Below, in pieces: positions 1 to 8,690 of a stretch of DNA of 64,000 nucleotides. A program made the translations under genes and the position numbers. Below the pieces are notes generated by a model. It was not told the DNA's origin. It searched no databases and was given only the letters and a program-made list of their open reading frames with translations. Numbering within the stretch: position 1 is the stretch's first letter; every line of letters starts with the position of its first letter. This stretch comes from [Clostridium] celerecrescens 18A (GTDB taxonomy: Bacteria > Bacillota > Clostridia > Lachnospirales > Lachnospiraceae), in assembly GCF_002797975.1 (NCBI RefSeq), contig NZ_PGET01000001.1, forward strand, positions 1,612,001 to 1,676,000. Reading direction: 5' to 3'.

Positions 1-119
1 TTCACTGGGTAAAGGGACATGCCGGTCACCCCCAGAATGAACGGTGTGATGTGCTTGCCACAAGTGCTGCGGATGGAGATGATCTGCAGGTCGACGAAGG
101 GATATGATATGGCAAGCAT
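1..119 (-). CDS. Possible N-terminal fragment of an unidentified protein, cut by the window edge
   Basis: Reading the minus strand from an ATG at 119-117 gives an open frame of 39 complete codons that runs off the left edge. The peptide begins [10 protein letters not shown] and contains a hydrophobic stretch around [10 protein letters not shown]. No Shine-Dalgarno sequence is visible before the ATG, and the frame is also open for some distance upstream of it, so the start is uncertain. I do not recognise the protein. The composition looks more protein-like than the overlapping + strand frame. It would be divergent from the gene at 238. Confidence 0.25.
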   Translation of the reverse strand, partial: MLAISYPFVDLQIISIRSTCGKHITPFILGVTGMSLYPV

Positions 120-237
120 TGGGAAATGCCAAAAACTTACATATCTCTTACAATGTCTTACTAATTGCGATTTCCTATTTTCTTTCTTTTTTATTTGTGC
201 TATGTTATTTTCATCAAATAGGTTAGGATGATATTTC

Positions 238-1101
238 ATGAATAAAAATAGAGGAATTTGGATTGTAATTGGAAGCATTCTGGTCATCGGGATCCTCATA
301 ACCCTTGCCACAACCACATTTGTAAAAAGCAAGGAAAATGTTTCGGATCCTTTGGGAATTACCGGACTTTCAAACTCCGAAATTCCGGATGACCAAGTTG
401 AAGCAAAAGGCTATGGCGGAACGCCGGAATTGTTCTCAGCGGATATGGCGGCTCCCCAGGAAGCGCCTGCTACCGCAGAAGAATCAAAGATGAGGAAAGC
501 CGGTCCGGCAGCCACCCCTAATGCCGAGACCGCTGTGGAGAATAAAGCCCAGCCGGCAGATGCCGAACTTCGAATGAAAAGCGATGCAGTTCCTGATCAG
601 GCAGCACCGGCCCCCCAGGCAGCGGAAAGCTCGAACGAGGCTTCCATAGAGGAAACCGTAATCTCTCCCATAAGCCCGGATTTAAAAAGCAGGCAGGCGA
701 ATGCTGCCGCTCCCGCGGAAGGTGCAGCCTATTATCAAAAGCATTTGCTGGAACTGGATGCCCAGATCAAAAAGATGCGGGAGGAATCAGGAGATTCCAA
801 TACCTACTCCATGAAGGTCCTGGTGGATAAAGAATTCAAGCTGTGGAACAGGGAACAGAATGCGATTTATGCCGCTATTATAGAAGGGCTGACTGACGAA
901 GATAAGAAGACACTGGAAACTTCACAGCAGGAATGGATCAAAAGCAGGGATGCAAAGGCAGAGGATGCAGCAAAAAAATACAGCGGCGGAAGCCTGGAAG
1001 AGGTTGAGTATACGGCTTCCATGGCAGAGTCCACAAGGGCACGGGCCTATGATCTGGTAGAAGAATACATGGATGTTCTTTCTTTAAAAGATGAACAGTA
1101 A
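238..1101 (+). CDS. Membrane-anchored protein with C-terminal DUF1311/LprI-like domain
   Basis: A 287-residue protein. Residues 7-28 form one hydrophobic N-terminal segment, probably an uncleaved signal anchor. Residues about 65-165 are a low-complexity linker rich in Ala, Pro and Glu, as expected for an extracytoplasmic spacer. Residues about 165-280 match the pattern of the DUF1311 (lysozyme inhibitor LprI N-terminal) family: an amphipathic start, WNREQNAIY at 203-211, and QQEWIKSRD at 230-238. The usual Cys pair of LprI is absent. The ribosome site is weak (TTAGGAT about 8 bases before the ATG). The gene is monocistronic and is followed at once by a strong terminator. Role in the cell envelope is inferred; the true ligand is unknown. 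Confidence 0.6.
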   Translation: MNKNRGIWIVIGSILVIGILITLATTTFVKSKENVSDPLGITGLSNSEIPDDQVEAKGYGGTPELFSADMAAPQEAPATAEESKMRKAGPAATPNAETAVENKAQPADAELRMKSDAVPDQAAPAPQAAESSNEASIEETVISPISPDLKSRQANAAAPAEGAAYYQKHLLELDAQIKKMREESGDSNTYSMKVLVDKEFKLWNREQNAIYAAIIEGLTDEDKKTLETSQQEWIKSRDAKAEDAAKKYSGGSLEEVEYTASMAESTRARAYDLVEEYMDVLSLKDEQ

Positions 1102-1127
1102 AAAGTACGGCATTTACCGTACTTTTT
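1101..1127 (+). terminator. Intrinsic terminator after the DUF1311 gene
   Basis: Inverted repeat AAAAGTACGG / CCGTACTTTT with a six-base loop, running into six T residues. It overlaps the last base of the stop codon at 1101. Confidence 0.9.
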
Positions 1128-1160
1128 TATTTTGAGTTAAAAAATTTCCATAGCAACATC

Positions 1161-1189
1161 TTGATAAATAAAATCCCATATGATAGGAT
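1161..1189 (+). promoter_or_regulatory. Promoter of the small membrane gene and alaS
   Basis: TTGATA at 1161-1166, a 17-base spacer and TAGGAT at 1184-1189, preceded by TGA (extended -10). It lies between the terminator at 1101 and the small ORF at 1233. Confidence 0.55.
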
Positions 1190-1232
1190 AGTAAAATGAG
1201 TGATATTATATGAATTTTTGGGAGGAAAAAAT

Positions 1233-1382
1233 ATGACAGCAATATTTGCAAGTTTATTGGAGACCGCAATAAAATTCCTGTTCTTCCTGTTTCTTGCATG
1301 GGGCGGTATCGTATGCGGCAAGAAATACAGAGATCATAAAGATGCCGTAAACAGCGGCAATGCGACGAAAGAGACAAAATAG
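1233..1382 (+). CDS. Small single-pass membrane protein upstream of alaS
   Basis: A 49-residue protein starting MTAIFASLLE. Residues about 10-30 form one transmembrane segment, followed by a short basic and charged tail (GKKYRDHKD). The start at 1233 is chosen because GGGAGG lies just upstream; an in-frame ATG at 1200 has no ribosome site. The gene ends 18 bases before alaS and probably shares its transcript. I do not recognise a family, and function is unknown. Confidence 0.6.
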   Translation: MTAIFASLLETAIKFLFFLFLAWGGIVCGKKYRDHKDAVNSGNATKETK

Positions 1383-1400
1383 CAAACGGAGGACAGTAAC

Positions 1401-4040
1401 GTGAAGAACTACGGTGTGAATGAACTGAGGAGAATGTTCCTTGAATTTTTTGAGAGTAAGGGACATCTGGCTATGAAAAGCTTCTCCCTGGTTCCGCATA
1501 ATGATAACAGCTTGTTGTTAATCAACTCGGGCATGGCTCCCCTTAAGCCATATTTTACAGGCCAGGAAATCCCGCCAAGAAAAAGGGTGACTACCTGTCA
1601 GAAGTGTATCCGGACAGGAGATATTGAGAACGTTGGCAAGACAGCCCGCCACGGCACATTCTTTGAGATGCTGGGAAATTTTTCCTTTGGGGATTATTTT
1701 AAGGATGAGGCGATTCACTGGTCATGGGAATTTTTGACCCAGGTAGTCGGCCTTGACCCGGACAGGCTGTATCCCTCCGTATATCTGGAAGATGATGAGG
1801 CCTTCGAAATCTGGAATAAGAAAATCGGCATTGCGCCCGAGCGTATTTTCCGCTTTGGAAAGGCAGACAATTTCTGGGAGCACGGCGCAGGTCCCTGCGG
1901 CCCCTGTTCTGAGATCTACTACGACAGGGGAGAGAAGTATGGCTGCGGCAAGCCAGACTGTACCGTTGGCTGTGAATGCGACCGTTATATGGAAGTGTGG
2001 AATAATGTATTCACCCAGTTTGAAAATGACGGCCATGGAAACTATGAGGAATTACAGCAGAAAAACATTGATACCGGCATGGGACTGGAACGTCTGGCCG
2101 TAGTTGTTCAGGATGTGGATTCCATTTTTGATGTAGATACCATAAAAGCTCTTTTAAACCGCGTGGCTGAACTGGCCCGGACAGAATACAAGAAGGATCC
2201 TGATGTGGATGTATCCCTTCGGCTGATCACAGACCACGTTCGTTCCTGTACCTTTATGATATCCGATGGCATCATGCCCTCCAATGAGGGACGGGGATAT
2301 GTTCTCCGCCGCCTCTTAAGAAGAGCTGCCCGTCATGGAAGACTTCTGGGAATCGAAGGAAAGTTCCTTGCAGACTTATCCACCACCGTGATTGACTTAT
2401 CAAAGGATGGATACCCGGAGCTGGAAGAAAAGAAAGCTATGATTTTAAAAGTTCTGACCCAGGAGGAGGACAAGTTCAACAAGACCATTGACCAGGGGCT
2501 TGCAATTCTTGGCGACCTGGAAGAGGAGATGATAAAAGAAAAGATCACCATCCTATCCGGCGAGAATGCTTTCAAATTATATGATACCTACGGATTCCCT
2601 CTGGATCTGACTCTGGAGATTCTGGAAGAAAAGAATTTCGGAGTGGATGAAGCCGGCTTTAAAGCTGCTATGCAAAAGCAGAGGGAAACAGCCAGAAATG
2701 CCAGAAAGACCACCAATTACATGGGGGCTGACGTCACGGTGTACCAGTCCATTGATCCAGCCATTACAACGGAGTTTATCGGCTATGATAAGCTGGTTTG
2801 TGATTCCAAAATACTTGTTCTCACTTCGGAAACAGACTTAGTGGAGGCGCTTACCGATGGAGAGACCGGAACCATTGTGACGGAACAGACCGTATTTTAC
2901 GGAACCATGGGAGGCCAGCAGGGCGATGTAGGCAGAATCGTAAGTGATATGGGCGAATTTAAGGTGGAAGATACCATCCATTTACAGGGTGGAAAAGTGG
3001 GCCATGTGGGCAGAATGATAAAGGGAATGCTGCAGACCGGAGATGTGGTTACTTTAAAGGTTTGTGAAAATAACCGCCAGAATACGGGGAAAAACCACAG
3101 TGCAACCCATCTTCTCCAGAAAGCCTTAAGGGCAGTTCTGGGCAATCATGTCGAGCAGGCCGGTTCCTTCGTTGACGGAGACAGGCTGCGCTTCGACTTT
3201 ACTCATTTCTCAGCCATGACACTTAAGGAAATTGAACAGGTGGAAACCCTTGTGAATGAGAAAATCAAGGAATCTCTTCCTGTAAAAACGGAAACCATGT
3301 CTTTAGAGGAAGCCAAAAAATCCGGTGCTATGGCACTGTTTGGGGAAAAATACGGCGATACGGTCCGCGTGGTAAAAATGGGAGACTTTTCCACAGAGCT
3401 TTGCGGAGGCACCCATATTAACAATACGGGAGTCATCGGCTCTTTTAAGATCTTATCCGAAACCGGTATCGCAGCCGGAGTCCGGAGAATCGAAGCCCTG
3501 ACCGGAGACGGCCTGATGCATTATTATCAGGAGACAGAAAAAGAGCTTCTTGAAGCAGCAAAGACTGCCAAGACAACACCATCATCCCTGACGGCAAAAA
3601 TTGAATCTCTTTTAGAAGAAATAAAAGTCCTGCATTCTGAGAATGAAAAGTTAAAAAGCAAACTTGCAAAAGACTCTCTTGGAAATGTAATGGATCAGGT
3701 AAAAGAGATCAAGGGAGTTAAGGTCCTTGCCACAAAGGTGCTTGATGTGGATATGAATGGACTCCGCAATCTGGGCGACCAGCTGAAAGATAAGATAGGC
3801 GACGGAGTCATTGTAATCGCCTCTGTTCAGGATGATAAAGTGAATCTGATGGCCACTGTTACGGAGGAAGTGCAGAAGAAGGGAGCCCATGCAGGCAACT
3901 TGATCAAAGCCATTGCTTCCTTAGTCGGAGGCGGCGGCGGCGGACGTCCGAATATGGCTCAGGCAGGCGGAAAGAATCCGGCAGGAGTGGATGCGTGCCT
4001 TGAAAAAGTTACGGAAGTTGTTGCAGAACAGCTGAATTAA
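1401..4040 (+). CDS. alaS: Alanyl-tRNA synthetase
   Basis: Class II synthetase that charges tRNA-Ala with alanine in the cytoplasm. At 879 residues it is the full family length. The N-terminal catalytic core (MKNYGVNELRRMFLEFF) leads into the tRNA-recognition region. The editing domain carries the zinc ligands H566 and H570 (HSATH) and C668 and H672 (CGGTH). The C-terminal C-Ala domain ends with a glycine run and the GKNPAGVDA region. The start is GTG at 1401, with GGAGG at 1388-1392 giving eight-base spacing. No T-box fits in the 18-base gap upstream. Confidence 0.98.
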   Translation: MKNYGVNELRRMFLEFFESKGHLAMKSFSLVPHNDNSLLLINSGMAPLKPYFTGQEIPPRKRVTTCQKCIRTGDIENVGKTARHGTFFEMLGNFSFGDYFKDEAIHWSWEFLTQVVGLDPDRLYPSVYLEDDEAFEIWNKKIGIAPERIFRFGKADNFWEHGAGPCGPCSEIYYDRGEKYGCGKPDCTVGCECDRYMEVWNNVFTQFENDGHGNYEELQQKNIDTGMGLERLAVVVQDVDSIFDVDTIKALLNRVAELARTEYKKDPDVDVSLRLITDHVRSCTFMISDGIMPSNEGRGYVLRRLLRRAARHGRLLGIEGKFLADLSTTVIDLSKDGYPELEEKKAMILKVLTQEEDKFNKTIDQGLAILGDLEEEMIKEKITILSGENAFKLYDTYGFPLDLTLEILEEKNFGVDEAGFKAAMQKQRETARNARKTTNYMGADVTVYQSIDPAITTEFIGYDKLVCDSKILVLTSETDLVEALTDGETGTIVTEQTVFYGTMGGQQGDVGRIVSDMGEFKVEDTIHLQGGKVGHVGRMIKGMLQTGDVVTLKVCENNRQNTGKNHSATHLLQKALRAVLGNHVEQAGSFVDGDRLRFDFTHFSAMTLKEIEQVETLVNEKIKESLPVKTETMSLEEAKKSGAMALFGEKYGDTVRVVKMGDFSTELCGGTHINNTGVIGSFKILSETGIAAGVRRIEALTGDGLMHYYQETEKELLEAAKTAKTTPSSLTAKIESLLEEIKVLHSENEKLKSKLAKDSLGNVMDQVKEIKGVKVLATKVLDVDMNGLRNLGDQLKDKIGDGVIVIASVQDDKVNLMATVTEEVQKKGAHAGNLIKAIASLVGGGGGGRPNMAQAGGKNPAGVDACLEKVTEVVAEQLN

Positions 4041-4075
4041 TCCGCGAAACATTAAGAAAAATATAAAAGTTTTTC

Positions 4076-4103
4076 TTGACGTATGGCAAAATTATGCTAT
4101 AAT
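4076..4103 (+). promoter_or_regulatory. Strong promoter of rpsU
   Basis: TTGACG at 4076-4081, a 16-base spacer and TATAAT at 4098-4103 with TGC in front (extended -10). It sits about 77 bases before the rpsU start, which is consistent with the high expression expected of a ribosomal protein gene. Confidence 0.85.
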
Positions 4104-4179
4104 CATATCAGTGCTATAAAATACCCAAACAGTTGTATTATGCACAAGTACACAACTGGAGGGAGGTTAGGTGTGAGCT

Positions 4180-4356
4180 ATGTCAAATGTTATCGTTAAA
4201 GACAACGAGACCTTAGATAGTGCTTTACGCAGATTCAAAAGAAACTGTGCAAAAGCAGGTATCCAGCAGGAAATTCGTAAGAGAGAGCATTACGAGAAAC
4301 CAAGCGTTAGACGTAAGAAAAAGTCTGAAGCTGCAAGAAAACGTAAATATAACTAA
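4180..4356 (+). CDS. rpsU: 30S ribosomal protein S21
   Basis: A 58-residue basic protein starting [10 protein letters not shown]. It has the S21 body ([20 protein letters not shown]) and the Lys/Arg-rich tail ending RKRKYN. S21 sits on the 30S platform near the anti-Shine-Dalgarno region. GGAGGGAGG at about 4158-4166 provides the ribosome site. It is flanked by its own promoter and terminator, so it is a single-gene unit. Confidence 0.97.
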   Translation: MSNVIVKDNETLDSALRRFKRNCAKAGIQQEIRKREHYEKPSVRRKKKSEAARKRKYN

Positions 4357-4370
4357 TAGTTAAAAGATGA

Positions 4371-4407
4371 ATCCCTGGTCGCATTTCTATGTGACCAGGG
4401 GTTTTTT
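4371..4407 (+). terminator. Intrinsic terminator after rpsU
   Basis: CCCTGGTC at 4373-4380 pairs with GACCAGGG at 4393-4400 across a 12-base loop and is followed by a run of six T residues at 4402-4407. Confidence 0.92.
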
Positions 4408-4516
4408 CGACTTTTAAGGCCGTAGAATGTTCCGCATCTTTTTTGCATATAGTATAAAGGGATTAAAACCCTAAATCGTTTTGCAAAAATAAAAAGAGAG
4501 GGGCAGAAAAGGGATT

Positions 4517-4783
4517 ATGTTTGAGGAATCAAAGGAAAAAGCAGCTTCCGCCTTAAAACTCCCGAAGGACGTGGTCCTGGGAGAGGTGCTTGTATCTTTT
4601 CTTGGACGTCATAGCGTTGTAATAGAAAATTACCGAAGCATTATCCTGTATACAGACTGTTCCATCAAACTTCAGGCAAAAAACTGCCGAGTGATCATTG
4701 GCGGAAGCCGTCTGATGATTGAATATTACACCAATGAGGAGATGAAAATCAACGGTTATATAAAATCCCTGGAATTTGAATAA
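4517..4783 (+). CDS. yqfC: Sporulation protein YqfC family
   Basis: An 88-residue protein with the compact YqfC/YabP-like beta-strand pattern (VLGEVLVSFLGRHSVVIENY, then a C-terminal IKSLEF). In Bacillus yqfC is in the sigma-E regulon, and its product is a forespore or mother-cell membrane-associated protein of unknown biochemistry. The next gene, 24 bases downstream, is yqfD, its usual partner, which strengthens the call. Both head a run yqfC-yqfD-phoH-ybeY that is common in spore-forming Firmicutes. Confidence 0.85.
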   Translation: MFEESKEKAASALKLPKDVVLGEVLVSFLGRHSVVIENYRSIILYTDCSIKLQAKNCRVIIGGSRLMIEYYTNEEMKINGYIKSLEFE

Positions 4784-4807
4784 AAGGGGAACTGGAGGTG
4801 AAATAAG

Positions 4808-6052
4808 ATGCTTGCATGGCTGAAACATTATTTATTCGGTTATCTTTCTATAGAAATGACCGGTTTTTCCCCGGAACGTTTTCTTAACATGTGCAGCGTA
4901 CATGAACTTGAATTGTGGAAAGTCGTAAATTGCGGACATTCCTATCAGCTTTTCATGACGGTACAAGGGTTCCGTAAGGTGAAGCCCCTTGTGCGCAAAT
5001 CGAAGGTCAGACTTAGGATTTTAAAAAAGTTTGGACTTCCTTTTTTTTTATATCGGAACAAAAAAAGAAAACTATATGCAGCCGGGTTCATCAGCTTTTT
5101 TTTGATCCTCTATTCTCTTTCCCTGTTTATCTGGGATATTGAATTTGACGGGAACCGGATGTATACATACGACACTCTTATAAAATTCTGCGAATCGGAA
5201 GAAATCCGGTATGGTATGAAAAAATCAAAAATTGATTGTGACGTCCTGGAAGAAGCTTTTCGCACAAAGTTTCCTGAAATAACCTGGGTATCAGCAAGGG
5301 TATCAGGAACACGCCTTTTGGTTAAAATAAAAGAAAATGAAGTGTTGTCGGAGATTCCTGCTAAGGATGAAACTCCCTGTGATATCATAGCGGAAAAAGG
5401 CGGTGTAATCACCTCCATGATCGTTCGCAGCGGAGTTCCAATGGCAGCCATAGGTGATACGGTAGAAGAAGGGCAGATACTGGTCAGCGGCACCCTTCCC
5501 ATTATCGATGACAGCGAAACAGTGATAAACACCCACTTTGTACGCTCTGATGCGGATATAACAGCCAGGACAGAATATCATTTTATAAGACAGATTCCTC
5601 TTTTTAGGAAAATCGATGTAGAAACAGGGAAAGAAAGGAAGGGTTATTATATGAAGGCTTTCCGTTTTTCCTTCATGCTTATCCGACCCCGGCCAGAGGG
5701 AACTTCCTGGAAAAGGACCATGGAAGAAGAGCAGCTTCATTTATTCCAGAATTTTTATCTTCCCATTTACTTTGGCAAAATAACAGGGAAAGAGTATATA
5801 TCCTACGAGCGTCCCTATACAGAGGAAGAGAAAAAACAGCTGTCTGAGGATATCAACGAAAGGTACAAAAAAAATTTAATAGAAAAAGGGGTACAAATTC
5901 TGGAAAATCATGTTAAAATACTAGATAATGAATCTTTATGCCAGGTAGCCATAGATTTCGTGGTAGAGGAGCCTTTAGGTAGGCGGGAGGCGTTTAAGAT
6001 ACAAAGATCAGAGGAACCGGAGGAGACAAATCATTCAAATGAGCGTAATTGA
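4808..6052 (+). CDS. yqfD: Sporulation membrane protein YqfD
   Basis: A 414-residue protein of the YqfD (SpoIV-associated) family. An N-terminal cytoplasmic part of about 90 residues is followed by one transmembrane segment around residues 93-113 (FISFFLILYSLSLFIW) and a large extracytoplasmic C-terminal region. GGAGGTGA lies eight bases before the ATG. The role in spore formation rests on family knowledge and on the yqfC neighbour. Its 3' end overlaps phoH by 14 bases, which suggests translational coupling. Confidence 0.88.
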   Translation: MLAWLKHYLFGYLSIEMTGFSPERFLNMCSVHELELWKVVNCGHSYQLFMTVQGFRKVKPLVRKSKVRLRILKKFGLPFFLYRNKKRKLYAAGFISFFLILYSLSLFIWDIEFDGNRMYTYDTLIKFCESEEIRYGMKKSKIDCDVLEEAFRTKFPEITWVSARVSGTRLLVKIKENEVLSEIPAKDETPCDIIAEKGGVITSMIVRSGVPMAAIGDTVEEGQILVSGTLPIIDDSETVINTHFVRSDADITARTEYHFIRQIPLFRKIDVETGKERKGYYMKAFRFSFMLIRPRPEGTSWKRTMEEEQLHLFQNFYLPIYFGKITGKEYISYERPYTEEEKKQLSEDINERYKKNLIEKGVQILENHVKILDNESLCQVAIDFVVEEPLGRREAFKIQRSEEPEETNHSNERN

Positions 6053-7055
6053 GACAATCATAGACATTCCAGCTGAACACGAAAAAAATGTATGCGGACA
6101 GTTTGACAGCTATCTAAAGAAAATAGAACGTACCCTGCATGTTACCATGATTGGACGCGATGGCGCCCTAAAGATCATTGGATCAGAACAAATGGTACAG
6201 AAAGCAAAAAGTGTATTTAGTAATCTGATTGAGCTTTCCAAACGGGGGAATTCCATTACAGAACAAAATGTAGATTATGCTCTTTCTCTGTCATTTTCTG
6301 AAATCGACAATCAGATTTTAGAAATCGACAAGGACATTATCTGCAGAACCATAACAGGAAGGCCGGTAAAGCCAAAGACCCTCGGGCAAAAGCAGTATGT
6401 AGACCAGATCAGAAAGAAGATGATCGTATTCGGAATCGGTCCTGCAGGAACCGGAAAAACCTATCTTGCCATGGCTATGGCAATCCAGGCTTTTAAAAAC
6501 GGAGAGGTAGGCCGGATCATTCTGACCAGACCTGCTATTGAGGCCGGTGAAAAGCTGGGGTTTCTCCCAGGAGATTTACAAAGCAAAATAGATCCTTACT
6601 TAAGGCCTTTATATGATGCACTCTATCAGATCATGGGAGCAGAGAGCTATCTTCACAATTCCGAGAAAGGCCTGATTGAGGTAGCACCTCTGGCTTACAT
6701 GAGAGGCCGTACCTTAGACAATGCCTATATTATTCTTGACGAAGCCCAGAACACCACTCCGGCCCAGATGAAGATGTTCCTCACCAGAATCGGCTTTGGG
6801 TCAAAGGTAATTGTAACAGGTGACTTGACGCAAAAAGATCTTCCTTCCGGAAGCTTATCAGGTCTTGATATGGCCATGAAAATATTAAAGAGAATTGACG
6901 ACATCGGTTTCTGCCATCTAACCAGCAGTGACGTGGTTCGTCATCCTCTGGTGCAGAAAATCGTACAGGCTTATGATGATTATGAGTCGAAGAAAAAGCC
7001 AGTGGAACGAAAGACAAAAGCCATTGGCGGCAGAAAGGCGCGTTATGACGATTAA
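6039..7055 (+). CDS. phoH: PhoH-like ATPase
   Basis: A 338-residue cytoplasmic P-loop ATPase of the PhoH/YbeZ family. The Walker A motif is GPAGTGKT at about 134-141, and the Walker B motif is the ILDEAQNT segment near residue 234. An N-terminal KH/R3H-like RNA-binding part precedes the core. The family works with YbeY in RNA metabolism, and ybeY follows with an 11-base overlap. The start overlaps the yqfD end. Confidence 0.93.
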   Translation: MSVIETIIDIPAEHEKNVCGQFDSYLKKIERTLHVTMIGRDGALKIIGSEQMVQKAKSVFSNLIELSKRGNSITEQNVDYALSLSFSEIDNQILEIDKDIICRTITGRPVKPKTLGQKQYVDQIRKKMIVFGIGPAGTGKTYLAMAMAIQAFKNGEVGRIILTRPAIEAGEKLGFLPGDLQSKIDPYLRPLYDALYQIMGAESYLHNSEKGLIEVAPLAYMRGRTLDNAYIILDEAQNTTPAQMKMFLTRIGFGSKVIVTGDLTQKDLPSGSLSGLDMAMKILKRIDDIGFCHLTSSDVVRHPLVQKIVQAYDDYESKKKPVERKTKAIGGRKARYDD

Positions 7056-7542
7056 TATTGAATATGAGGCCGAAAAAAAACTGGATATCCCATATGAAGA
7101 TATCATTAAAAGGGTAGTGGAAGATTCACTGGATTATGAAGACTGCCCTTATGAGGCAGAGGTCAATGTCCTCATTACAGACAATGAAGATATCCGCCAG
7201 ATCAACAACGAATACCGGAATATTGACAATCCCACAGATGTTCTTTCCTTTCCCATGATTGAATATGAAAGGCCTTCGGATTTTGAGTATCTGGAAGATG
7301 CTGCGGATGACTGCTTTCATCCGGAAACAGGAGAACTATTACTGGGAGATATCGTCATATCTATCGATAAGGTGGAAGAACAAGCAGAAAAATACGGTCA
7401 TTCCCAAACAAGAGAGCTTGCTTTTTTAGTCGCTCACAGTATGCTTCATCTATGCGGCTATGATCACATGGAAGAGGAAGAACGGGAGATCATGGAAAGG
7501 AAGCAGGAAGAAATCTTACGCCGGGGAGGATATACGAGATGA
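7045..7542 (+). CDS. ybeY: Endoribonuclease YbeY (rRNA maturation factor)
   Basis: A 165-residue zinc metallo-endoribonuclease involved in 16S rRNA 3'-end maturation and ribosome quality control. The signature HSMLHLCGYDH carries zinc ligands H131, H135 and H141. The ATG at 7045 inside the end of phoH is preferred because the protein then begins MTINIEYEAE, typical for the family; upstream in-frame codons translate phoH sequence. It overlaps phoH by 11 bases and the next gene by an ATGA junction. Confidence 0.95.
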   Translation: MTINIEYEAEKKLDIPYEDIIKRVVEDSLDYEDCPYEAEVNVLITDNEDIRQINNEYRNIDNPTDVLSFPMIEYERPSDFEYLEDAADDCFHPETGELLLGDIVISIDKVEEQAEKYGHSQTRELAFLVAHSMLHLCGYDHMEEEEREIMERKQEEILRRGGYTR

Positions 7543-8690
7543 TGAAAAAGGTATGGTTTGGATTCGCTGGCGTCATGCTGTCTGCCGCTTTTTTATCCGG
7601 CTGCGGTAAAAAATATGAAAAGGTATGGATTCCGGATCAATCGGTGGAAACCGCCGAGGCGGAAACAAAAGAAATCAAAATAAGCAGCAGTGAGTCAGCA
7701 GACGATGGGACAGAAGCGAATTCCGGTGAATACTATACCTTTGAAGAACGTACCGAAAAAGATGGTAAGATACGCAGTTACCTTACGGGGGAGATGGTGG
7801 ATTCTGCCATAGGAAACCGGAGGCCGGTGGCAGTGATGATGAGCAATGACAAAGAAGCTCTTCCGCAATACGGAATCAACCGTGCCGGAGTGGTCTATGA
7901 AGCACCGGCAGAAGGTGGAATGAACCGTTACATGGCTATTTTGGAAAATTATGATGATCTGGACCGGATCGGCTCCGTCAGGAGCTGCCGCACCTATTAT
8001 ACATATTTTGCCCGCGAGTTTGATGCGATCTATGCTCATTACGGGCAGAGCACCTTTGCAAAGCCTTATCTGGCCAATGTGGATAACATCAACGGGCTTG
8101 ACGGTATCGGTACGGTGGCATATTTCCGTACCAAAGACCGGAAAACTCCCCATAACGCTTACACCAGCGGGGAACGGTTAAACAAATCCATTCTTCAGCT
8201 GGGATACTCTGAAAGCTATGCTCCGTCCTACCGCGGCCATTACCGTTTTGCAAAGGATGGCAGGAAGGTAACTCTTGAAGGAGCAAATAGCGTTAGCGAT
8301 GCCTATAAGGTCTATCCAGGCTATGTGCTCAACAAACCGTGGTTTGAGTATCATGAAGAGGACGGTCTTTACTACCGGTTTCAGTACGGGGCTCCCCACA
8401 AGGGAAGTGAAGGCCAGATCAAGGTTAAGAATATCATCCTTCAATACTGTCCTTCCGCCCATTATGCAACGACAGAATATTTAAACATCAACGTACAGGA
8501 TGACTCTTATGGCTGTTACGTGACAGAAGGCCGTTCCATCCCCATAAAATGGAGCAAAGACGGAGAATTCGGCCCAACACATTATTACGACATGGAGAAT
8601 AACGAGATTATCCTGAACCAGGGAAAAACCTGGGTATGCATTATTTCTGCACAGGATTCTCCCAATGTAAAGTTATATGGAAAAGAATAG
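7539..8690 (+). CDS. DUF3048 lipoprotein (YerB-like)
   Basis: A 383-residue secreted lipoprotein. The signal peptide ends in the lipobox LSGC at about residues 19-22. A linker rich in Glu, Ser and Thr follows, then the DUF3048 N-terminal domain (GNRRPVAVMMSNDKEALPQYG, VVYEAPAEGGMNR, RSCRTYYTYFA) and the C-terminal domain. The family is extracytoplasmic and its biochemical role is not established. The ATG overlaps the ybeY stop, so it is probably co-translated with ybeY. Confidence 0.9.
   Translation: MMKKVWFGFAGVMLSAAFLSGCGKKYEKVWIPDQSVETAEAETKEIKISSSESADDGTEANSGEYYTFEERTEKDGKIRSYLTGEMVDSAIGNRRPVAVMMSNDKEALPQYGINRAGVVYEAPAEGGMNRYMAILENYDDLDRIGSVRSCRTYYTYFAREFDAIYAHYGQSTFAKPYLANVDNINGLDGIGTVAYFRTKDRKTPHNAYTSGERLNKSILQLGYSESYAPSYRGHYRFAKDGRKVTLEGANSVSDAYKVYPGYVLNKPWFEYHEEDGLYYRFQYGAPHKGSEGQIKVKNIILQYCPSAHYATTEYLNINVQDDSYGCYVTEGRSIPIKWSKDGEFGPTHYYDMENNEIILNQGKTWVCIISAQDSPNVKLYGKE

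Noticed and set aside
85..100. Cloning-vector sequence from the CTGCAGGTCGAC string
   Set aside because: Twelve bases can occur by chance and the flanks show no further vector sequence; noted only as a check.
19..231. 70-codon + strand frame before the first gene
   Set aside because: No ribosome site, odd composition and an AT-rich hydrophobic end that coincides with non-coding DNA.
1383..1400. T-box riboswitch in front of alaS
   Set aside because: The gap to the preceding gene is 18 bases, and the leader upstream of the small gene shows no T-box motif.
7695..8153. Long minus-strand frames inside the DUF3048 gene and other genes
   Set aside because: They are antisense shadows of well-supported + strand genes, without ribosome sites or recognisable domains.
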